Shown here in pieces: positions 35,043-45,785 of a stretch of DNA of 64,000 nt; position 1 is the stretch's first letter, and each line of letters starts with the position of its first letter. The stretch is from Gordonia heveisoli. GTDB lineage: Bacteria; Actinomycetota; Actinomycetes; Mycobacteriales; Mycobacteriaceae. The position numbers and the translations under genes were made by a program. Where the stretch lies: assembly GCF_030315745.1 (NCBI RefSeq), contig NZ_JASXSH010000011.1, positions 1-64,000 on the forward strand. The letters run 5' to 3'. The notes beneath the pieces are model-generated. The model saw nothing but the letters and a program-made list of their open reading frames with translations. It was not told where the DNA came from and ran no database searches.

Positions 35043-35752
35043 CGCTCCGATCCTACGCCCGCGGTGACGGTGCCCCCGGGCTGGGCAGTGGGGGGTTCGA
35101 CACCGGCGAGGGCGGCCGACACCGCCGCGGCCACCGGGTCGAGGAACTCCGCGACAGGTAATTCGACGCCCGTCTCGGCGTGCAGCGAGGTGACCCCGGC
35201 GTCGGCGATACCGCACGGCACGATGGCCTGGAAGGCCGACATGTCGGGGTCGATGTTGAGGGCGAAACCGTGCAGCGCGACGCCTCGCGCGACGCGGATT
35301 CCGATCTGGCCGAGCTTGCGTTCGCCTGCGTCGTCGGAGACCCAGACACCGGAGCGACCCTCGACCCGGCCGGTGTGGACGCCCACCCCGGCGCACACCG
35401 CGATGAGCGCGGTTTCGAGCCTGCGCACGTATTCGACGACATCGAGCGGCTCGGCGAGCCGGACGATCGGGTAACCGACGAGCTGACCGGGGCCATGCCA
35501 GGTGATGCGGCCGCCGCGGTCGACGTCGATCACAGGTGCGCCGTTGTCCGGCCGGTCGGATTCTTCGGTGCGTTTGCCCGCGGTGTAGGTCGAGGGATGT
35601 TCGAGCAGCAACAGGACGTCGTGGTCGAGGGTGCCCGCGGCCCGCTCGTCGGCGAGCCGATGCTGCAACGCATAGGTGTCGCGATAGTCGACGGTGCCGA
35701 GGAGGCGGACTTCGATCGGTGACTGCGCCGCACGTACCGAACGCTCAGGCAC
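35039..35752 (-). CDS. lipB: Octanoyltransferase (lipoyl(octanoyl) transferase)
   Basis: 237 residues. LipB moves octanoate from acyl-carrier protein to lipoyl domains. Signatures are [61 protein letters not shown] with the catalytic Lys, and [17 protein letters not shown] with the catalytic Cys. The start at 35752 overlaps the end of the epimerase gene by 8 bases, and its stop overlaps lipA. The three genes probably form one operon read right to left. Confidence 0.96.
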   Translation of the reverse strand: MPERSVRAAQSPIEVRLLGTVDYRDTYALQHRLADERAAGTLDHDVLLLLEHPSTYTAGKRTEESDRPDNGAPVIDVDRGGRITWHGPGQLVGYPIVRLAEPLDVVEYVRRLETALIAVCAGVGVHTGRVEGRSGVWVSDDAGERKLGQIGIRVARGVALHGFALNIDPDMSAFQAIVPCGIADAGVTSLHAETGVELPVAEFLDPVAAAVSAALAGVEPPTAQPGGTVTAGVGSER

Positions 35753-36629
35753 AGGAGTACTCCAAAGCCGCTTCGAGGTCGGGATGGGTGAAATGGAAGC
35801 CGTGTTGGGTCAGCACCTCCGGCATAACGCGCTGACTGGCCAGAATCATTTCCTCGGCCATCTCACCGCCGGCGGTGCGGGCCACAAACCCCGGCACCGA
35901 CAGCACAGTCGGCCGGTGCACGGCATGTCCGAGTGCAGTGGCGAACTCGCCGAACCGCACAGGTTCGGGTGCGGACAGATTGACCGGACCGGCGATGTCG
36001 GACTCGAGCAGAAAGGTGATGGCACGCACCTCGTCGACCAGGGTGATCCAGGAGAAGAACTGTCGGCCGTCGCCGATCGCGCCACCCAGGCCCAGCCGGA
36101 AGATCGGACGTAACTTCGCGAGCAAGCCACCGGTCGGGGAGAGCACCGGCGCGGTGCGCAGTAACACGACCCGGGTCTTCGGGCCGGTGTTGGCGGTGGC
36201 GGCCGCCTCCCAGTCGGTGACCAGGTCCGGGAGGAACCCGTCACCCGCCGGATCCTGTTCGGTCGCAGCGTGATCCCCGGTGTCGCCGTAGAACCCGGTC
36301 GCACTGGCGCTGATGAAGGTGGCCACACCGGCCGCACGCACGGCCTCGGCGAGCACCTCGGTTGGGGTGATCCGCGAGTCGCGCAGTTCCTGTTTGAAAC
36401 GTCCGCTCCAGCGACGGTCGCCGACGCCGACACCACCCAGACCGATCACGGCATCGACGCCCGACAGGCTTTCCGGCGGGACGCCGAAAGTCTCCGGATC
36501 CCAACTGAACTCGTCGTCATCGAGTGCCTCTCGGCGGACCAGACGGCTAACCGTGTGGCCCGCCGAGCGCAGGGAGGTGACCAGGGCTGACCCGATCAGT
36601 CCCTGCGAGCCCGCGACGGCTACATGCAA
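35745..36629 (-). CDS. TIGR01777 family NAD(P)-dependent epimerase/SDR protein
   Basis: 294 residues starting at TTG. An extended short-chain dehydrogenase fold: nucleotide motif [23 protein letters not shown] at residues 3-25, then [44 protein letters not shown] with the active-site Tyr, [11 protein letters not shown], and [13 protein letters not shown]-terminal DUF1731-type segment ends near [28 protein letters not shown]. The family also includes SulA-like and YfcH proteins; no substrate is known. Its fixed position between the E2 gene and lipB matches M. tuberculosis Rv2216. It starts 9 bases after the E2 gene ends, so it is part of the same transcript. Confidence 0.9.
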   Translation of the reverse strand: MHVAVAGSQGLIGSALVTSLRSAGHTVSRLVRREALDDDEFSWDPETFGVPPESLSGVDAVIGLGGVGVGDRRWSGRFKQELRDSRITPTEVLAEAVRAAGVATFISASATGFYGDTGDHAATEQDPAGDGFLPDLVTDWEAAATANTGPKTRVVLLRTAPVLSPTGGLLAKLRPIFRLGLGGAIGDGRQFFSWITLVDEVRAITFLLESDIAGPVNLSAPEPVRFGEFATALGHAVHRPTVLSVPGFVARTAGGEMAEEMILASQRVMPEVLTQHGFHFTHPDLEAALEYSCA

Positions 36630-36638
36630 CAGGTGCCC

Positions 36639-38372
36639 CTACAGGCCGAGGTCGGCGGCGAAGGCGGCATCCTCCAGACGCTTCTTCACCGTGGTGAGGA
36701 AACGGCCGGCGTCGGCACCGTCGATGAGCCGGTGATCGTAGGTGAGTGGCAGGTAGGACATCGACCGCACCGCGATCGAGTCGGCACCGTCGTCGCCGGT
36801 GATGACGACCGGGCGCTTGACGATCGCGCCGGTGCCCAGCTCGGCGGCCTGCGGCGGCACCAGGATCGGGGTGTCGAACAGGGCGCCCTGGCTACCGATG
36901 TTGGTGATGGTGAAGGTGCCGCCGACGAGTTCGTCGGGCTTGAGTCCGCCCGAACGCGCACGCGCCGCGATGTCGGTGATCGCGCGGGCGAGCCCGGCCA
37001 CCGACAGATCGTCGGCGTTGTGGATCACCGGCGAGAGCAGCCCGTGTTCGGTGTCGACCGCGATACCCAGATGCACCTTGTCGTAGTAGGTGATCTCCTT
37101 CGCGTCCTCGTCGATCGAGGCGTTCACGTTCGGGTGCACCTTCAGCGCCTCGACGACGGCCTTGGCGATGAACGGCAGGAAGGTCAGGTTGACCCCCTCG
37201 GCCGCCTTGAAGGACTCCTTGGCGGCCTTGCGTAGCGCGACGATCTTGGTCATGTCGACCTCAAAGACCTGGGTGAGCTGGGCGCTGCTGAGTAGCGACT
37301 CACGGGTCTTCTTGGCGGTGATGAGGCGAATCCGGCTGGCCTTCTGCGTGGTTCCGCGCAGCGCGGCGAGTTCCGGCTTGACCTCCGGGGCCGCGGCGGC
37401 CGGGGCACTGCTGGTGGCGGCCGGGGCAGTCGGAGCTGCGGCGGGCGCCTTCTTCGCCTCGGCGGCGGCCAGCACATCCTGCTTACGGATACGGCCGCCG
37501 ACGCCGGTGCCCTTGATGGAGTTCAGATCGATGTCGTTCTCGGCGGCCAGCTTGCGCACCAGCGGGGTGACGTACGGCGTCGACTCGATGGTGGGCGGAT
37601 TGTCCGAAGCTGCTGCGGCGGTGGCCTTCTCAGCTGCCGGTGCGGCAGGTGCCGCCGGGGCGGGAGCCGGGGTCGGGGCGGAGGCGACGGGTTCGGGCTC
37701 CGGCTCCGGCTCGGGGGTCGGCTCCGGGGTGGGGGCGGCCGGGGCGGGAGCGGCACTCGGCGCGGCCGAAGCATCACCGATCACGGCGAGCTTGCCGCCG
37801 ACCTCGATGACGTCGTCTTCGACGGCCAGGATCTCCAGCAGCGTGCCCGCGGCGGGGGACGGGATCTCGGTGTCGACCTTGTCGGTGGACACCTCGACGA
37901 GCGGATCGTCGACGGCGACGGTGTCACCGACCTTCTTGAGCCAATTGGTGACGGTGCCCTCGGTGACCGATTCACCGAGTTCGGGCATCAGCACGTCGGT
38001 GCCGGAGGCGCCACCGGCCGGAGCCGCGGCAGCGACGGGGGCGGCCGGTTCGGGCTCAGCGACGGCTGCGGGTTCGGGTTCGGGCGCGGCTTCCGGTTCC
38101 GGTGCCGACTCCGGTGCGGCGGAGGCGGCTTCGCCTGCTTCGCCGATGATCGCCAGCTCGCCGCCGACCTCGACGACGTCGTCTTCCTGGGCGAGGATCT
38201 TGGTGAGCACACCCGCGGCGGGTGCGGGGATCTCGGTGTCGACCTTGTCGGTGGACACCTCCAGCAACGGCTCGTCGACCTCGACGGTGTCGCCCTCCTC
38301 CTTCAGCCACCGGGTGACTGTCCCCTCGGTGACACTTTCACCAAGGGCGGGCATCTGGACGGAGAAGGCCAT
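36639..38372 (-). CDS. dlaT: Dihydrolipoamide acyltransferase (E2) of 2-oxoacid dehydrogenase complex
   Basis: 577 residues. Two lipoyl domains carry their lysines at Lys43 and Lys165 (both [11 protein letters not shown]), joined by Ala/Pro/Glu-rich linkers. A peripheral-subunit-binding domain spans about 266-302 ([24 protein letters not shown]), and the catalytic acyltransferase domain runs from about 345 with [21 protein letters not shown] holding the catalytic His and Asp. In mycobacteria this protein (Rv2215, DlaT/SucB) serves pyruvate dehydrogenase and, with Lpd and AhpD, peroxynitrite defence. The acyl specificity (acetyl or succinyl) cannot be settled by reading. The ATG at 38372 gives [12 protein letters not shown]. 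It heads an operon with the epimerase, lipB and lipA, pairing the substrate with its lipoylating enzymes. Confidence 0.93.
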   Translation of the reverse strand: MAFSVQMPALGESVTEGTVTRWLKEEGDTVEVDEPLLEVSTDKVDTEIPAPAAGVLTKILAQEDDVVEVGGELAIIGEAGEAASAAPESAPEPEAAPEPEPAAVAEPEPAAPVAAAAPAGGASGTDVLMPELGESVTEGTVTNWLKKVGDTVAVDDPLVEVSTDKVDTEIPSPAAGTLLEILAVEDDVIEVGGKLAVIGDASAAPSAAPAPAAPTPEPTPEPEPEPEPVASAPTPAPAPAAPAAPAAEKATAAAASDNPPTIESTPYVTPLVRKLAAENDIDLNSIKGTGVGGRIRKQDVLAAAEAKKAPAAAPTAPAATSSAPAAAAPEVKPELAALRGTTQKASRIRLITAKKTRESLLSSAQLTQVFEVDMTKIVALRKAAKESFKAAEGVNLTFLPFIAKAVVEALKVHPNVNASIDEDAKEITYYDKVHLGIAVDTEHGLLSPVIHNADDLSVAGLARAITDIAARARSGGLKPDELVGGTFTITNIGSQGALFDTPILVPPQAAELGTGAIVKRPVVITGDDGADSIAVRSMSYLPLTYDHRLIDGADAGRFLTTVKKRLEDAAFAADLGL

Positions 38373-38532
38373 CGTTGTTGACTCCTGAACTCGACGTGGT
38401 GGTCTGTGGTCGCTACCGGGCGGTGTGTGCGCCACCCGGGTACAGGGCTGGTGGCCGGTCAGCCGCCCACCCTCGGGTAACCCTACCCGTCGCGCAACGG
38501 TCTGACTCGGCACACCGGGTAAAGCCGAGCCG

Positions 38533-38576
38533 TCGCGACACACCCGGGACATTCATCCGGTCAGGGTGTGTCGCGA
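38533..38576. terminator. Hairpin terminator after the leucyl aminopeptidase gene
   Basis: Arms 38533-38545 (TCGCGACACACCC) and 38564-38576 pair perfectly over 13 bp around an 18-base loop. The hairpin begins 5 bases past the aminopeptidase stop on the minus strand and lies 160 bases upstream of the E2 start. Confidence 0.75.
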
Positions 38577-38581
38577 GCCGC

Positions 38582-40114
38582 TCATCCGTTGGTCTGGATG
38601 TCGGCGAGGAGCGCCGCGATCGTACGCACGGGTACACCCGTACCGCCCTTGGGTGTGTAGCCCCACGGCGCGCCCGAATTGAATGCCGGACCGGCGATGT
38701 CGATATGCGCCCAGGCGACGCCGTCGGCCACGAACTCCTGCAGGAACAGTCCGGCCGACAGCATGCCGCCGTTGCGGTGGTTGGTGACGTTGGCCAGGTC
38801 GGCGACCCGCGACTTGAGGTCGCCGCGCAGTTCCTTGGGCAGCGGCATCGCCCAAGCGTTCTCGCCGACCTCGGCGGAGATCGCGGCGACCCGGTCGCGG
38901 AACTCGGGGGTACCCATGACGCCGGGGGTGCGCGCGCCGAGTGCGACCATCTGCGCGCCGGTCAGCGTCGCGGTGTCGATGAGGTAGTCGGGCTCGTCCT
39001 CGCAGGCACGGACGATGGCGTCGGCCAGGATCAGCCGTCCCTCCGCGTCGGTGTTGAGCACCTCGACGGTGCGTCCTCCGTACTGGGTCAGCACGTCGCC
39101 GGGCCGCTGCGCGGTCGAGGACGGCATGTTCTCGGCCATCGGGACGGTGGCGGTGACCGACACCTCGAGATCGAGGCGGGCCGCCAGGATGGTCGCGGCG
39201 ATGACCGCGGCCGCCCCACCCATATCCGAGGTCATGTGGTCCATATTGGCGGCGGGTTTGATGGAGATGCCGCCGGTGTCGAAGGTGATGCCCTTGCCGA
39301 CCAGCGCAACCTTCTTGGCACCCTTGCGGCCGGCGTGGGTCAGCCGGACCAGGCGCGGCAACCGTGACGACCCCTTGCCGACGCCGATGATCCCGCCGTA
39401 TCCCTGGGCGAGAAGTTCCTTGTCGTCCAAGATCTCGACGTTCAGCCCGGCCTTGGTACCCAGACTGCGGGCGCGCGCGGCGAACTCCTCCGGGTAGAGG
39501 TGACTCGGGGGAGTGTTGACGAAGTCGCGGGCGATCGCGACACAGTCGGCGACGGCCGCGGCGTGATCGACTTCGGCCTTGGCCTCCTTCGACTTGGATT
39601 CGGCGAGGAGGGTGATCCGCGCCGGCGGGTTCTTCTTCGGCTTGGTCTTGTCCGTGCGGAACTCGTCGAAACGGTAGGCGCCCAGGAAGAATCCCTCGGC
39701 GGCCGCGGCCAGATTCACTGTCGACAACGTGGTGGCGACCGCGTCGAACCCGTCGAGGGCACGGGCGGCGACGCCGGCGGCCTGACGCAACAGGTCGGCG
39801 TCGTCGACCTCGTCAGCTGATCCGAGGCCGACCGCGAGGACGACGTCGACGCCCAGCGTCGCGGGTGCGGCCAGCCGGGTGACCTCGCCGTGCGATCCGG
39901 TTGCCCCGAGTGCGGTGAGCGCGGCGGTGATCTCGCTCGCCTGCGCGTCGTCGAGCACTCCGTCGCCGACGACGAGGGTCGGTTCAGAGGTGTCGGCGTC
40001 CTCGGAGGAAGCGCTGATCAGGCCGATGACCAGGGCGGCGTCGCCCTTGTCGAGAGCGGTGGACAGGACCAGTTCGGGGCCGCGCGTGCGATCGGCGTTG
40101 TCGTTCTTGCTCAT
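38582..40114 (-). CDS. pepA: Leucyl aminopeptidase (M17 family)
   Basis: 510 residues. The N-terminal macro-like domain (about 1-160) is diverged. The catalytic domain holds [40 protein letters not shown] with the first metal lysine and aspartates, and [13 protein letters not shown], the M17 signature with Asp and Glu ligands and the active Arg. It continues with [18 protein letters not shown] and a closing [26 protein letters not shown]. The enzyme releases N-terminal residues from peptides as a zinc- or manganese-dependent hexamer. The ATG at 40114 begins MSKNDNAD. It is divergent from gcvT, with 88 bases between starts. M. tuberculosis calls it pepB (Rv2213). Confidence 0.95.
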   Translation of the reverse strand: MSKNDNADRTRGPELVLSTALDKGDAALVIGLISASSEDADTSEPTLVVGDGVLDDAQASEITAALTALGATGSHGEVTRLAAPATLGVDVVLAVGLGSADEVDDADLLRQAAGVAARALDGFDAVATTLSTVNLAAAAEGFFLGAYRFDEFRTDKTKPKKNPPARITLLAESKSKEAKAEVDHAAAVADCVAIARDFVNTPPSHLYPEEFAARARSLGTKAGLNVEILDDKELLAQGYGGIIGVGKGSSRLPRLVRLTHAGRKGAKKVALVGKGITFDTGGISIKPAANMDHMTSDMGGAAAVIAATILAARLDLEVSVTATVPMAENMPSSTAQRPGDVLTQYGGRTVEVLNTDAEGRLILADAIVRACEDEPDYLIDTATLTGAQMVALGARTPGVMGTPEFRDRVAAISAEVGENAWAMPLPKELRGDLKSRVADLANVTNHRNGGMLSAGLFLQEFVADGVAWAHIDIAGPAFNSGAPWGYTPKGGTGVPVRTIAALLADIQTNG

Positions 40115-40202
40115 TTCGCCAACTCTGCCACAGCGATGCCGACCGGGGCCGTTGTCGCCGGTCGTTCCGATCTGGTCGGGTACACCGACTAGCCTGGGCG
40201 GC

Positions 40203-41312
40203 ATGTCTGAACTGCTCGCCGGACCCATCGCCGACCGTCATCTCGCCCTCGGGGCCTCGTTCGCCGAATTCGGTGGGTGGGATATGCCGGTGTCCTACGC
40301 CGGAACCGTCGCCGAACACACCGCGGTGCGCGAGAACGTCGGCATCTTCGACGTCAGCCACCTCGGTAAGGCGCTGGTCGCCGGTCCCGGGGCGGCGGCC
40401 TTCGTCAATGCGACGCTGACCAACGACCTGGCCAAGATCGTGCCGGGTAAGGCGCAGTACACGTTGTGCTGCAACGAGACCGGCGGCGTCGTCGACGACC
40501 TGATCGCCTATCTGGTCTCCGAGGACGAGGTTTTTCTGGTGCCCAACGCGGCCAACACCGCAACCGTCGTCGCCGCGCTGGCCGCGGCCGCGCCCGCGGG
40601 GATCGAGGTCACCGACCGGCACCGAGACCATGCCGTCTTCGCGGTGCAGGGACCCAAGGCGCCGGAAGTGCTCGCCGGCCTCGGGCTGCCTGCCGACATG
40701 GAGTACATGGCCTTCGCCGACGCGACGCTCGCCACCGCCGCGGGCGACGCGCCGGTTCGGGTGTGCCGCACCGGATACACCGGCGAACGGGGCTACGAGA
40801 TCATCCCGCGCTGGGACGATGCTGGCCCGGTCTTCGACGTTCTGCTCGAGCGGGTGCAGGCACTCGGCGGCGCACCGGCCGGCCTCGGCGCGCGCGACAC
40901 GCTGCGCACCGAGATGGGTTACGCGTTGCACGGTCACGAGCTGAGCCCGGAGATCTCGCCGGTGCAGGCCCGGTCGAGCTGGGCGGTGGGCTGGGACAAG
41001 CCGGCCTTCTTCGGCCGCGACGCTTTGCTCGCGGAGAAGGCGGCCGGTCCGGTACGTCGCCTGTACGGGTTGCGAGCCACCGGACGTGGTGTGCCACGCG
41101 CGGATTGCGCGGTGCGGTCGGCCGACGGCGCGTGCCAGATCGGGGTGTGTACGTCGGGAACGTTCTCGCCGACCCTCAAACAGGGCATCGCGCTGGCGCT
41201 GATCGACACCGCGTCGGGTGTGAAGAAGGGCGACGAGGTCGTCATCGACGTGCGTGGTCGGGAGCTGCCGTGTGAGGTCGTGCTGCCGCCCTTCGTCGAA
41301 TCCCACGTCTGA
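40203..41312 (+). CDS. gcvT: Glycine cleavage system T protein (aminomethyltransferase)
   Basis: 369 residues. GcvT moves the methylene group of glycine from lipoyl-H protein to tetrahydrofolate. Signatures are [40 protein letters not shown] with the catalytic Asp, [70 protein letters not shown], and [17 protein letters not shown]. The ATG at 40203 gives [20 protein letters not shown]; a longer frame upstream overlaps the divergent aminopeptidase. The P, H and L proteins are not in the window. ilvE follows 42 bases later on the same strand. Confidence 0.96.
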   Translation: MSELLAGPIADRHLALGASFAEFGGWDMPVSYAGTVAEHTAVRENVGIFDVSHLGKALVAGPGAAAFVNATLTNDLAKIVPGKAQYTLCCNETGGVVDDLIAYLVSEDEVFLVPNAANTATVVAALAAAAPAGIEVTDRHRDHAVFAVQGPKAPEVLAGLGLPADMEYMAFADATLATAAGDAPVRVCRTGYTGERGYEIIPRWDDAGPVFDVLLERVQALGGAPAGLGARDTLRTEMGYALHGHELSPEISPVQARSSWAVGWDKPAFFGRDALLAEKAAGPVRRLYGLRATGRGVPRADCAVRSADGACQIGVCTSGTFSPTLKQGIALALIDTASGVKKGDEVVIDVRGRELPCEVVLPPFVESHV

Positions 41313-41354
41313 GGCGCGCGATATCCGGTTGATCCTCGGCGGTACCATGTGCCA

Positions 41355-42461
41355 ATGACCTTGGAGTTCACCCGTAACGAGCATCCCCACCCGGTGTCCG
41401 AGTCGCGACGTGCGGAGATTCTGTCCGCACCCGGTTTCGGTAACTACTTCACCGACAACATGGTGATGGTCGACTACGACGTAGAACGCGGATGGCACAA
41501 CGCCAAGGTGACCCCGTACGGTCCGATCGCCCTCGATCCGTCGGCGATGGTCCTGCATTACGGCCAGGAGATCTTCGAGGGACTCAAGGCCTACCGTCAG
41601 CCCGACGGTTCGATTGCGGCGTTCCGCCCGGAGGCCAACGGCGAGCGGATGCAGCGCAGCGCCGAGCGGCTGGCCATGCCACCGCTGCCGGTCGACGAGT
41701 TCATCGAGTCGCTGCGCGCACTGTTGGCCGCCGACAACGCCTGGGTGCCGCCGGCCGGCGGTGAGGAGTCGCTCTACCTGCGTCCGTTCATGTTCGCCTC
41801 GCAGGCCGGGCTCGGTGTCAACGCCCCGTCGAAGGAGTACATCTACTCGGTGATCGCCTCACCGGCCGGTGCCTACTTCTCCGGTGGCATCAAGCCCGTC
41901 AGCGTGTGGCTGAGCACCGAATATGTGCGTGCGGCTCCCGGTGGCACCGGCTTCGCCAAGTGCGGCGGCAACTATGCGGCGGCCTTCCTGGCGCAGCGGC
42001 AGGCCACCGAACAGGGCTGCGACCAGGTCATCTGGCTCGATGCGCTGGAGCGTCGCTACATCGAGGAGATGGGCGGCATGAATCTGTTCTTCGTGTTCGG
42101 CTCCGGCGCCGACGCCCGGCTGGTGACGCCGGAACTGACCGGCTCGCTGCTGCCGGGTGTCACCCGCGACTCGCTGCTGACACTGGCCACCGACGCAGGC
42201 TTCGCGGTCGAGGAACGTCGCATCACGACCGAGGAACTGCGCAAGGGTGTGGCATCGGGCGACATCACCGAAGTGTTCGCGTGCGGCACCGCGGCCGTCA
42301 TCACCCCGGTGGGCCGGGTCCGTGGCGAGAACGAGGACTACACCATCGGCAACGGCACCACCGGTGAGGTCACCCAGGCGCTGCGCGACACCCTGACCGG
42401 TATCCAGCGCGGCACCTTCGCCGACACCCACGGCTGGATGACCGAGCTCTACCGGCCCTGA
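41355..42461 (+). CDS. ilvE: Branched-chain amino acid aminotransferase
   Basis: 368 residues, fold-type IV PLP aminotransferase acting on leucine, isoleucine and valine. Signatures are [92 protein letters not shown] with the PLP lysine at about residue 200, and MNLFFVFG and [12 protein letters not shown]. The ATG at 41355 is preferred over an in-frame GTG two codons earlier. It lies in the same order as M. tuberculosis Rv2210c, behind gcvT. Its stop pairs within a short hairpin with the stop of the convergent cobS gene. Confidence 0.96.
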   Translation: MTLEFTRNEHPHPVSESRRAEILSAPGFGNYFTDNMVMVDYDVERGWHNAKVTPYGPIALDPSAMVLHYGQEIFEGLKAYRQPDGSIAAFRPEANGERMQRSAERLAMPPLPVDEFIESLRALLAADNAWVPPAGGEESLYLRPFMFASQAGLGVNAPSKEYIYSVIASPAGAYFSGGIKPVSVWLSTEYVRAAPGGTGFAKCGGNYAAAFLAQRQATEQGCDQVIWLDALERRYIEEMGGMNLFFVFGSGADARLVTPELTGSLLPGVTRDSLLTLATDAGFAVEERRITTEELRKGVASGDITEVFACGTAAVITPVGRVRGENEDYTIGNGTTGEVTQALRDTLTGIQRGTFADTHGWMTELYRP

Positions 42462-42482
42462 CCGCGGCGGCCGGCGCGGTCA
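42459..42482. terminator. Short shared hairpin at the ilvE/cobS junction
   Basis: TGACCGC at 42459-42465 pairs with GCGGTCA at 42476-42482 around a 10-base GC-rich loop. The left arm holds the ilvE TGA and the right arm holds the cobS stop, so the hairpin is symmetrical about the two convergent gene ends. It could terminate both, although it is short and lacks a U tract. Confidence 0.45.
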
Positions 42483-43265
42483 CCGGAGCAGGAGGACGAC
42501 CACCGCGACGGCGACACCGATCTCGATGGTGGCGCCCAGCACATCTCCGTTGATGCCGCCCATCCGGCGCGCACAGTGGCGGGTGAACAGCCACGCGACA
42601 CCACCGACCACCGCCACCGCGAGCACCGCCGCGGTGGCGGTTCGCGTATCGAAACCTGTTGCGGCGCCGGTGTAGCCGACGCCGAGTGCTACCGCGACGG
42701 CGACGCTCAGCCACACTGCGATCGCCGCGCGCTGGGTGCCGGCGACGAGGGCACCGAAACCGTCGGGGTGGGCCGGGGGCACTGCGCTGCGGCAGGCGAT
42801 CACTGCACCGACACGTGCCAGCCCGACTGCGAAAGCCAGTTCGCCCCATCGTGATTCGGCGGCCAGCGTGGCGAAACCGACACCCTGCAGGCCGAGGATG
42901 AGGATGAGGGTGACGACACCGAACGGTCCGACCGGACCGCTGCGCATCACCTCGGCGACCCGCGCGGGCGGACCGTAACAGCCGAGTCCGTCGGCGGTGT
43001 CGGCCAGCCCGTCCAGATGCATACCGCGCGTGGCCAGGGCCAGCAGCGCGACCAGCAGCAGCCCGATCTCGAGCGAGGGAAGGTCGGTGCGCGACAAGCC
43101 CAGCCCGACGGCGGCCACCAGTGCTCCGAGTGCGGCACCCACGATCGGGGTGGCCGCGATGACCGCGCCGCCGATCTGCCGGTCCGGGGCGGAACCGGTG
43201 TCGCCGACCGGGGCGACGGTCAGCCAGGCGAAGGCTGTGCGGATCGCGACGATCGGCGACACCAT
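42480..43265 (-). CDS. cobS: Adenosylcobinamide-GDP ribazoletransferase (cobalamin synthase)
   Basis: 261 residues. CobS joins adenosylcobinamide-GDP with alpha-ribazole to complete the cobalamin nucleotide loop, in the membrane. The N-terminal TAFAWLTVAPVG, MHLDGLADTADGLGCYGPPARVAEVMRSGPVGPFGVVTLIL with the conserved DGLADxxDG metal motif, and CRSAVPPAHPDGFGALVAG are diagnostic. About seven hydrophobic segments are visible. The ATG at 43265 gives MVSPIVAIRTAF; 18 codons further upstream are open but overlap cobUT. It lies 7 bases after the fused cobU-cobT gene on the same strand, so three consecutive pathway steps share one transcript. Confidence 0.93.
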   Translation of the reverse strand: MVSPIVAIRTAFAWLTVAPVGDTGSAPDRQIGGAVIAATPIVGAALGALVAAVGLGLSRTDLPSLEIGLLLVALLALATRGMHLDGLADTADGLGCYGPPARVAEVMRSGPVGPFGVVTLILILGLQGVGFATLAAESRWGELAFAVGLARVGAVIACRSAVPPAHPDGFGALVAGTQRAAIAVWLSVAVAVALGVGYTGAATGFDTRTATAAVLAVAVVGGVAWLFTRHCARRMGGINGDVLGATIEIGVAVAVVVLLLR

Positions 43266-43272
43266 CGCCGGC

Positions 43273-45027
43273 TCAGGGTGTTTCGGAGTCGCCGTCGGGA
43301 CCTGCGGAATCGGACACACCCGCTTCGCCGAAGGTGGCCATGTCGTTGAGTATGTCGACGGCGGCCCGCACCACCGGCACCGCCATCAGTGCGCCGCTGC
43401 CCTCGCCGAGCCGCATGGACAGGTCGAGTACCGGGTCGAGATCGAGATGCTCCAGCGACAGCCGGTGCGCGGGTTCCACCGACCGGTGTCCGGCCAGCCA
43501 CCAGCGCGAGGCGCCGGGCGCCAGCTCGTTGGCGACCAGGGCGGCGGCGGTGATCACCACACCGTCGAGGATGACCGGGGTCCGACGGATCGCGGCCTGG
43601 GCCAGAAAGCCGGCGACCGCAGTCAGATCGGCACCGCCGACCGCGGCCAGCAGGGCCAGCGGGTCGTGGGCGACCGAACGTGCGCGCCGCATCCCGTCGC
43701 GGATGGCGGCGGTTTTGCGCATCCAGCCGGCGTCGTCGATGCCGGTGCCGCGGCCGACGATCTCGACCGGCTCGCGTCGGGTGATCGCACCGACCAGCAC
43801 TGTTGCCGGGGTGGTGTTGCCGATACCCATTTCGCCGGCGATCAGCAGGTCGGTGCCGGAGTCGACGAGGTCGTCGGCGATCGCGCGGCCGGCGGCCAGT
43901 GCCTGCCGGGCCTCGGCCAGCGAGATCGAATCGGTGACCCGCAGGTCGTTGCTGCCGCGACGCACCTTGTAGGCCGATACCTCCGGCGCGGTGTCGGCGT
44001 CCACCGAGATGTCGACGACCCGCACCGACGCCCCGTACTCGCGGGCCATGACGTTGACCGCGGCACCGCCCCCGGCGATGTTGGCGACCATCTGGGCGGT
44101 CACCTCGGGGGGGAATGCCGAAACCCCGGCGTGGGCGACGCCATGGTCGCCGGCGAAGACCACCACCGCGGGTTGTCGGATCGGTGCGGGTGGACATTGC
44201 CGCTGGCAGGATGCGATCCACACGCCGATGTCCTCGAGCCTGCCGAGTGAACCCGGGGGCTTGGTCAGGGTCAGGTGTCGGGCTCGGGCCGCGCGGGCGG
44301 TCGTCTCGTCGGGTAGCTCGACCACCCCGAAGACCTCGGCGTCGGTCGGGTCGATCGTCGGGACCGCAGAGGTGGTCGCTGGTACGGCTACCGTCGGTGC
44401 CGGGGTATCGATCGCAGGTGCGGCCGCGATGAGCGGGATGGCGGGTCCGGCTGCGGCAGCACCGCTTTCGGCGGGCTGCGCAGGCTGGCCGGGGGAGGCG
44501 GGCAGGTCGAGTACACGACCCGCGACCACCAGGCGGACCCGCTCACACACCCGGGCGACGGCGGAGTTGAGTGCGCCCAGCTGATCCTGGAAGAGCCGGC
44601 CGGACCGGGTGTCGGGGACCAGCGAGAGTCCGACCTCGGGGCTGATCAGGACGACATCGGCGGTGGCGGAGGCCAGCGCGGCACACAGGTCGTCGACGTC
44701 GGCGGTCAGGTCGACGGGGCGATCCCAGCCCCCTGCCGCGTCGATCCGCGCGGCCAGCCAGTTGCCGAGGTCGTCGACGAGGGCGGGTACGCCGGGTGCT
44801 GCGCGCAGTGCCGCGGCCAGATCGGTCGTCTCGACCGTCTCGTAGCGCGCATCGCGGCGGGCTCGGTGCGCGGCCACCCGCGCGACCCACTCCGCGTCGG
44901 TGCTGATCGTCGGCCCGGTCGCCAGATAGCGCACCCGTGGATACGCGGACAGGAGTTCCTCGCCGAGGGCCGACTTCCCCGAACGCACACCACCGAGGAG
45001 GAGGGTGCGCGTGGTAGCTGTCGCCAT
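43273..45027 (-). CDS. cobT: CobU-CobT fusion: adenosylcobinamide kinase/guanylyltransferase plus nicotinate-nucleotide-DMB phosphoribosyltransferase
   Basis: 584 residues in one uninterrupted frame. Residues 1-175 are CobU, with P-loop GGVRSGKS at 12-19, [37 protein letters not shown] and [28 protein letters not shown]. They phosphorylate cobinamide and transfer GMP. Residues about 176-230 are an Ala/Pro/Thr-rich linker. Residues about 231-584 are CobT, with [76 protein letters not shown] and the C-terminal [16 protein letters not shown], where the catalytic Glu lies. They make alpha-ribazole phosphate. The fusion supplies both substrates needed by CobS, which is encoded directly downstream. 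Confidence 0.93.
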   Translation of the reverse strand: MATATTRTLLLGGVRSGKSALGEELLSAYPRVRYLATGPTISTDAEWVARVAAHRARRDARYETVETTDLAAALRAAPGVPALVDDLGNWLAARIDAAGGWDRPVDLTADVDDLCAALASATADVVLISPEVGLSLVPDTRSGRLFQDQLGALNSAVARVCERVRLVVAGRVLDLPASPGQPAQPAESGAAAAGPAIPLIAAAPAIDTPAPTVAVPATTSAVPTIDPTDAEVFGVVELPDETTARAARARHLTLTKPPGSLGRLEDIGVWIASCQRQCPPAPIRQPAVVVFAGDHGVAHAGVSAFPPEVTAQMVANIAGGGAAVNVMAREYGASVRVVDISVDADTAPEVSAYKVRRGSNDLRVTDSISLAEARQALAAGRAIADDLVDSGTDLLIAGEMGIGNTTPATVLVGAITRREPVEIVGRGTGIDDAGWMRKTAAIRDGMRRARSVAHDPLALLAAVGGADLTAVAGFLAQAAIRRTPVILDGVVITAAALVANELAPGASRWWLAGHRSVEPAHRLSLEHLDLDPVLDLSMRLGEGSGALMAVPVVRAAVDILNDMATFGEAGVSDSAGPDGDSETP

Positions 45028-45029
45028 CG

Positions 45030-45725
45030 TCAGACTTCGTCGCCCGCGGACACCTGCGGCGCGGGGGCACGCATCTTACGGACCTGCATGGCCCGGGTGA
45101 AGGCGTACCAGCCGAGCCGGAAACCACCGTCGGTGGTGTCGGGGAATCGTTCCCGCACCCGACGGTTCACGATCCGTCCCAGGATGTAGCCGTCGATCGC
45201 CGCGAAGATCACGAAGACCAGGAGCAGCGGGGTGGAGAAGTAGGCCAGATTGGGCAGGAACATGACCACGATCAGCACGATGGCGAAGGGCATGAACAGA
45301 CCGACGAAGTTGCGTCGGGAGTCGACGATGTCGCGGGCGTAGCGGCGTACCTCACCCTTGTCGCGCGGCATCAGATAGCGCTCTTCGCCTGCCATCATCC
45401 GTTCGCGCTGCTCCAGGCGCTGCGCCTTGAGTTCAGCCGAGCGGGCCTTGCGGTCCGCCTTCGGCGTCGCCTTCTTGATTTCCTTCTTCCGCGCGCGGGC
45501 CTCGGTGCGGTTGGTCGGCGGCGGCGCGACCGGGCCCCGACGACGGTTCTCCGCTTCCCGGCGCTTCGGGGTGGGCCGGCCCTTGCCGGGGGTGGTCGAA
45601 CTGCCTCGTACGGGCGTCGAATCAGTGTCGTCGTCGGTGTCGACGCTGGTCTCGGCGGTCTCCGTGGTGTCCGGGTCGGCGCTGTCGGCCGTCGCGTCGG
45701 ACTCCTTGTTCCATGGCAGCTTCAC
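45030..45725 (-). CDS. DUF3043 family membrane protein
   Basis: 231 residues. An acidic, Thr/Ser-rich N-terminus (to about residue 50) is followed by a very basic helical stretch ([67 protein letters not shown]). Two transmembrane helices lie near 142-160 and 166-186, before the tail [34 protein letters not shown]. This is the actinobacterial DUF3043 family (M. tuberculosis Rv2206 type) with no assigned role. It ends 2 bases before the cobU-cobT start, so it heads the same operon, though a functional link to cobalamin is not evident. The charge layout suggests a membrane-proximal nucleic-acid- or protein-binding tail. Confidence 0.85.
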   Translation of the reverse strand: MKLPWNKESDATADSADPDTTETAETSVDTDDDTDSTPVRGSSTTPGKGRPTPKRREAENRRRGPVAPPPTNRTEARARKKEIKKATPKADRKARSAELKAQRLEQRERMMAGEERYLMPRDKGEVRRYARDIVDSRRNFVGLFMPFAIVLIVVMFLPNLAYFSTPLLLVFVIFAAIDGYILGRIVNRRVRERFPDTTDGGFRLGWYAFTRAMQVRKMRAPAPQVSAGDEV

Positions 45726-45785
45726 ACCCTCGAGGGTAGGCGATGAGCGCTGCCGACTTTCGCTGACCTCCCTATACTTCCGCCC

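Noticed and set aside
37440-38110. Low-complexity Ala/Pro/Glu repeats in the E2 gene as a DNA repeat region
   Set aside because: They are the flexible linkers between lipoyl and binding domains that are normal for E2 proteins.
38375-39367. 330-codon plus-strand frame upstream of and opposite the aminopeptidase
   Set aside because: It is mostly antisense to a complete M17 peptidase and includes the terminator hairpin.
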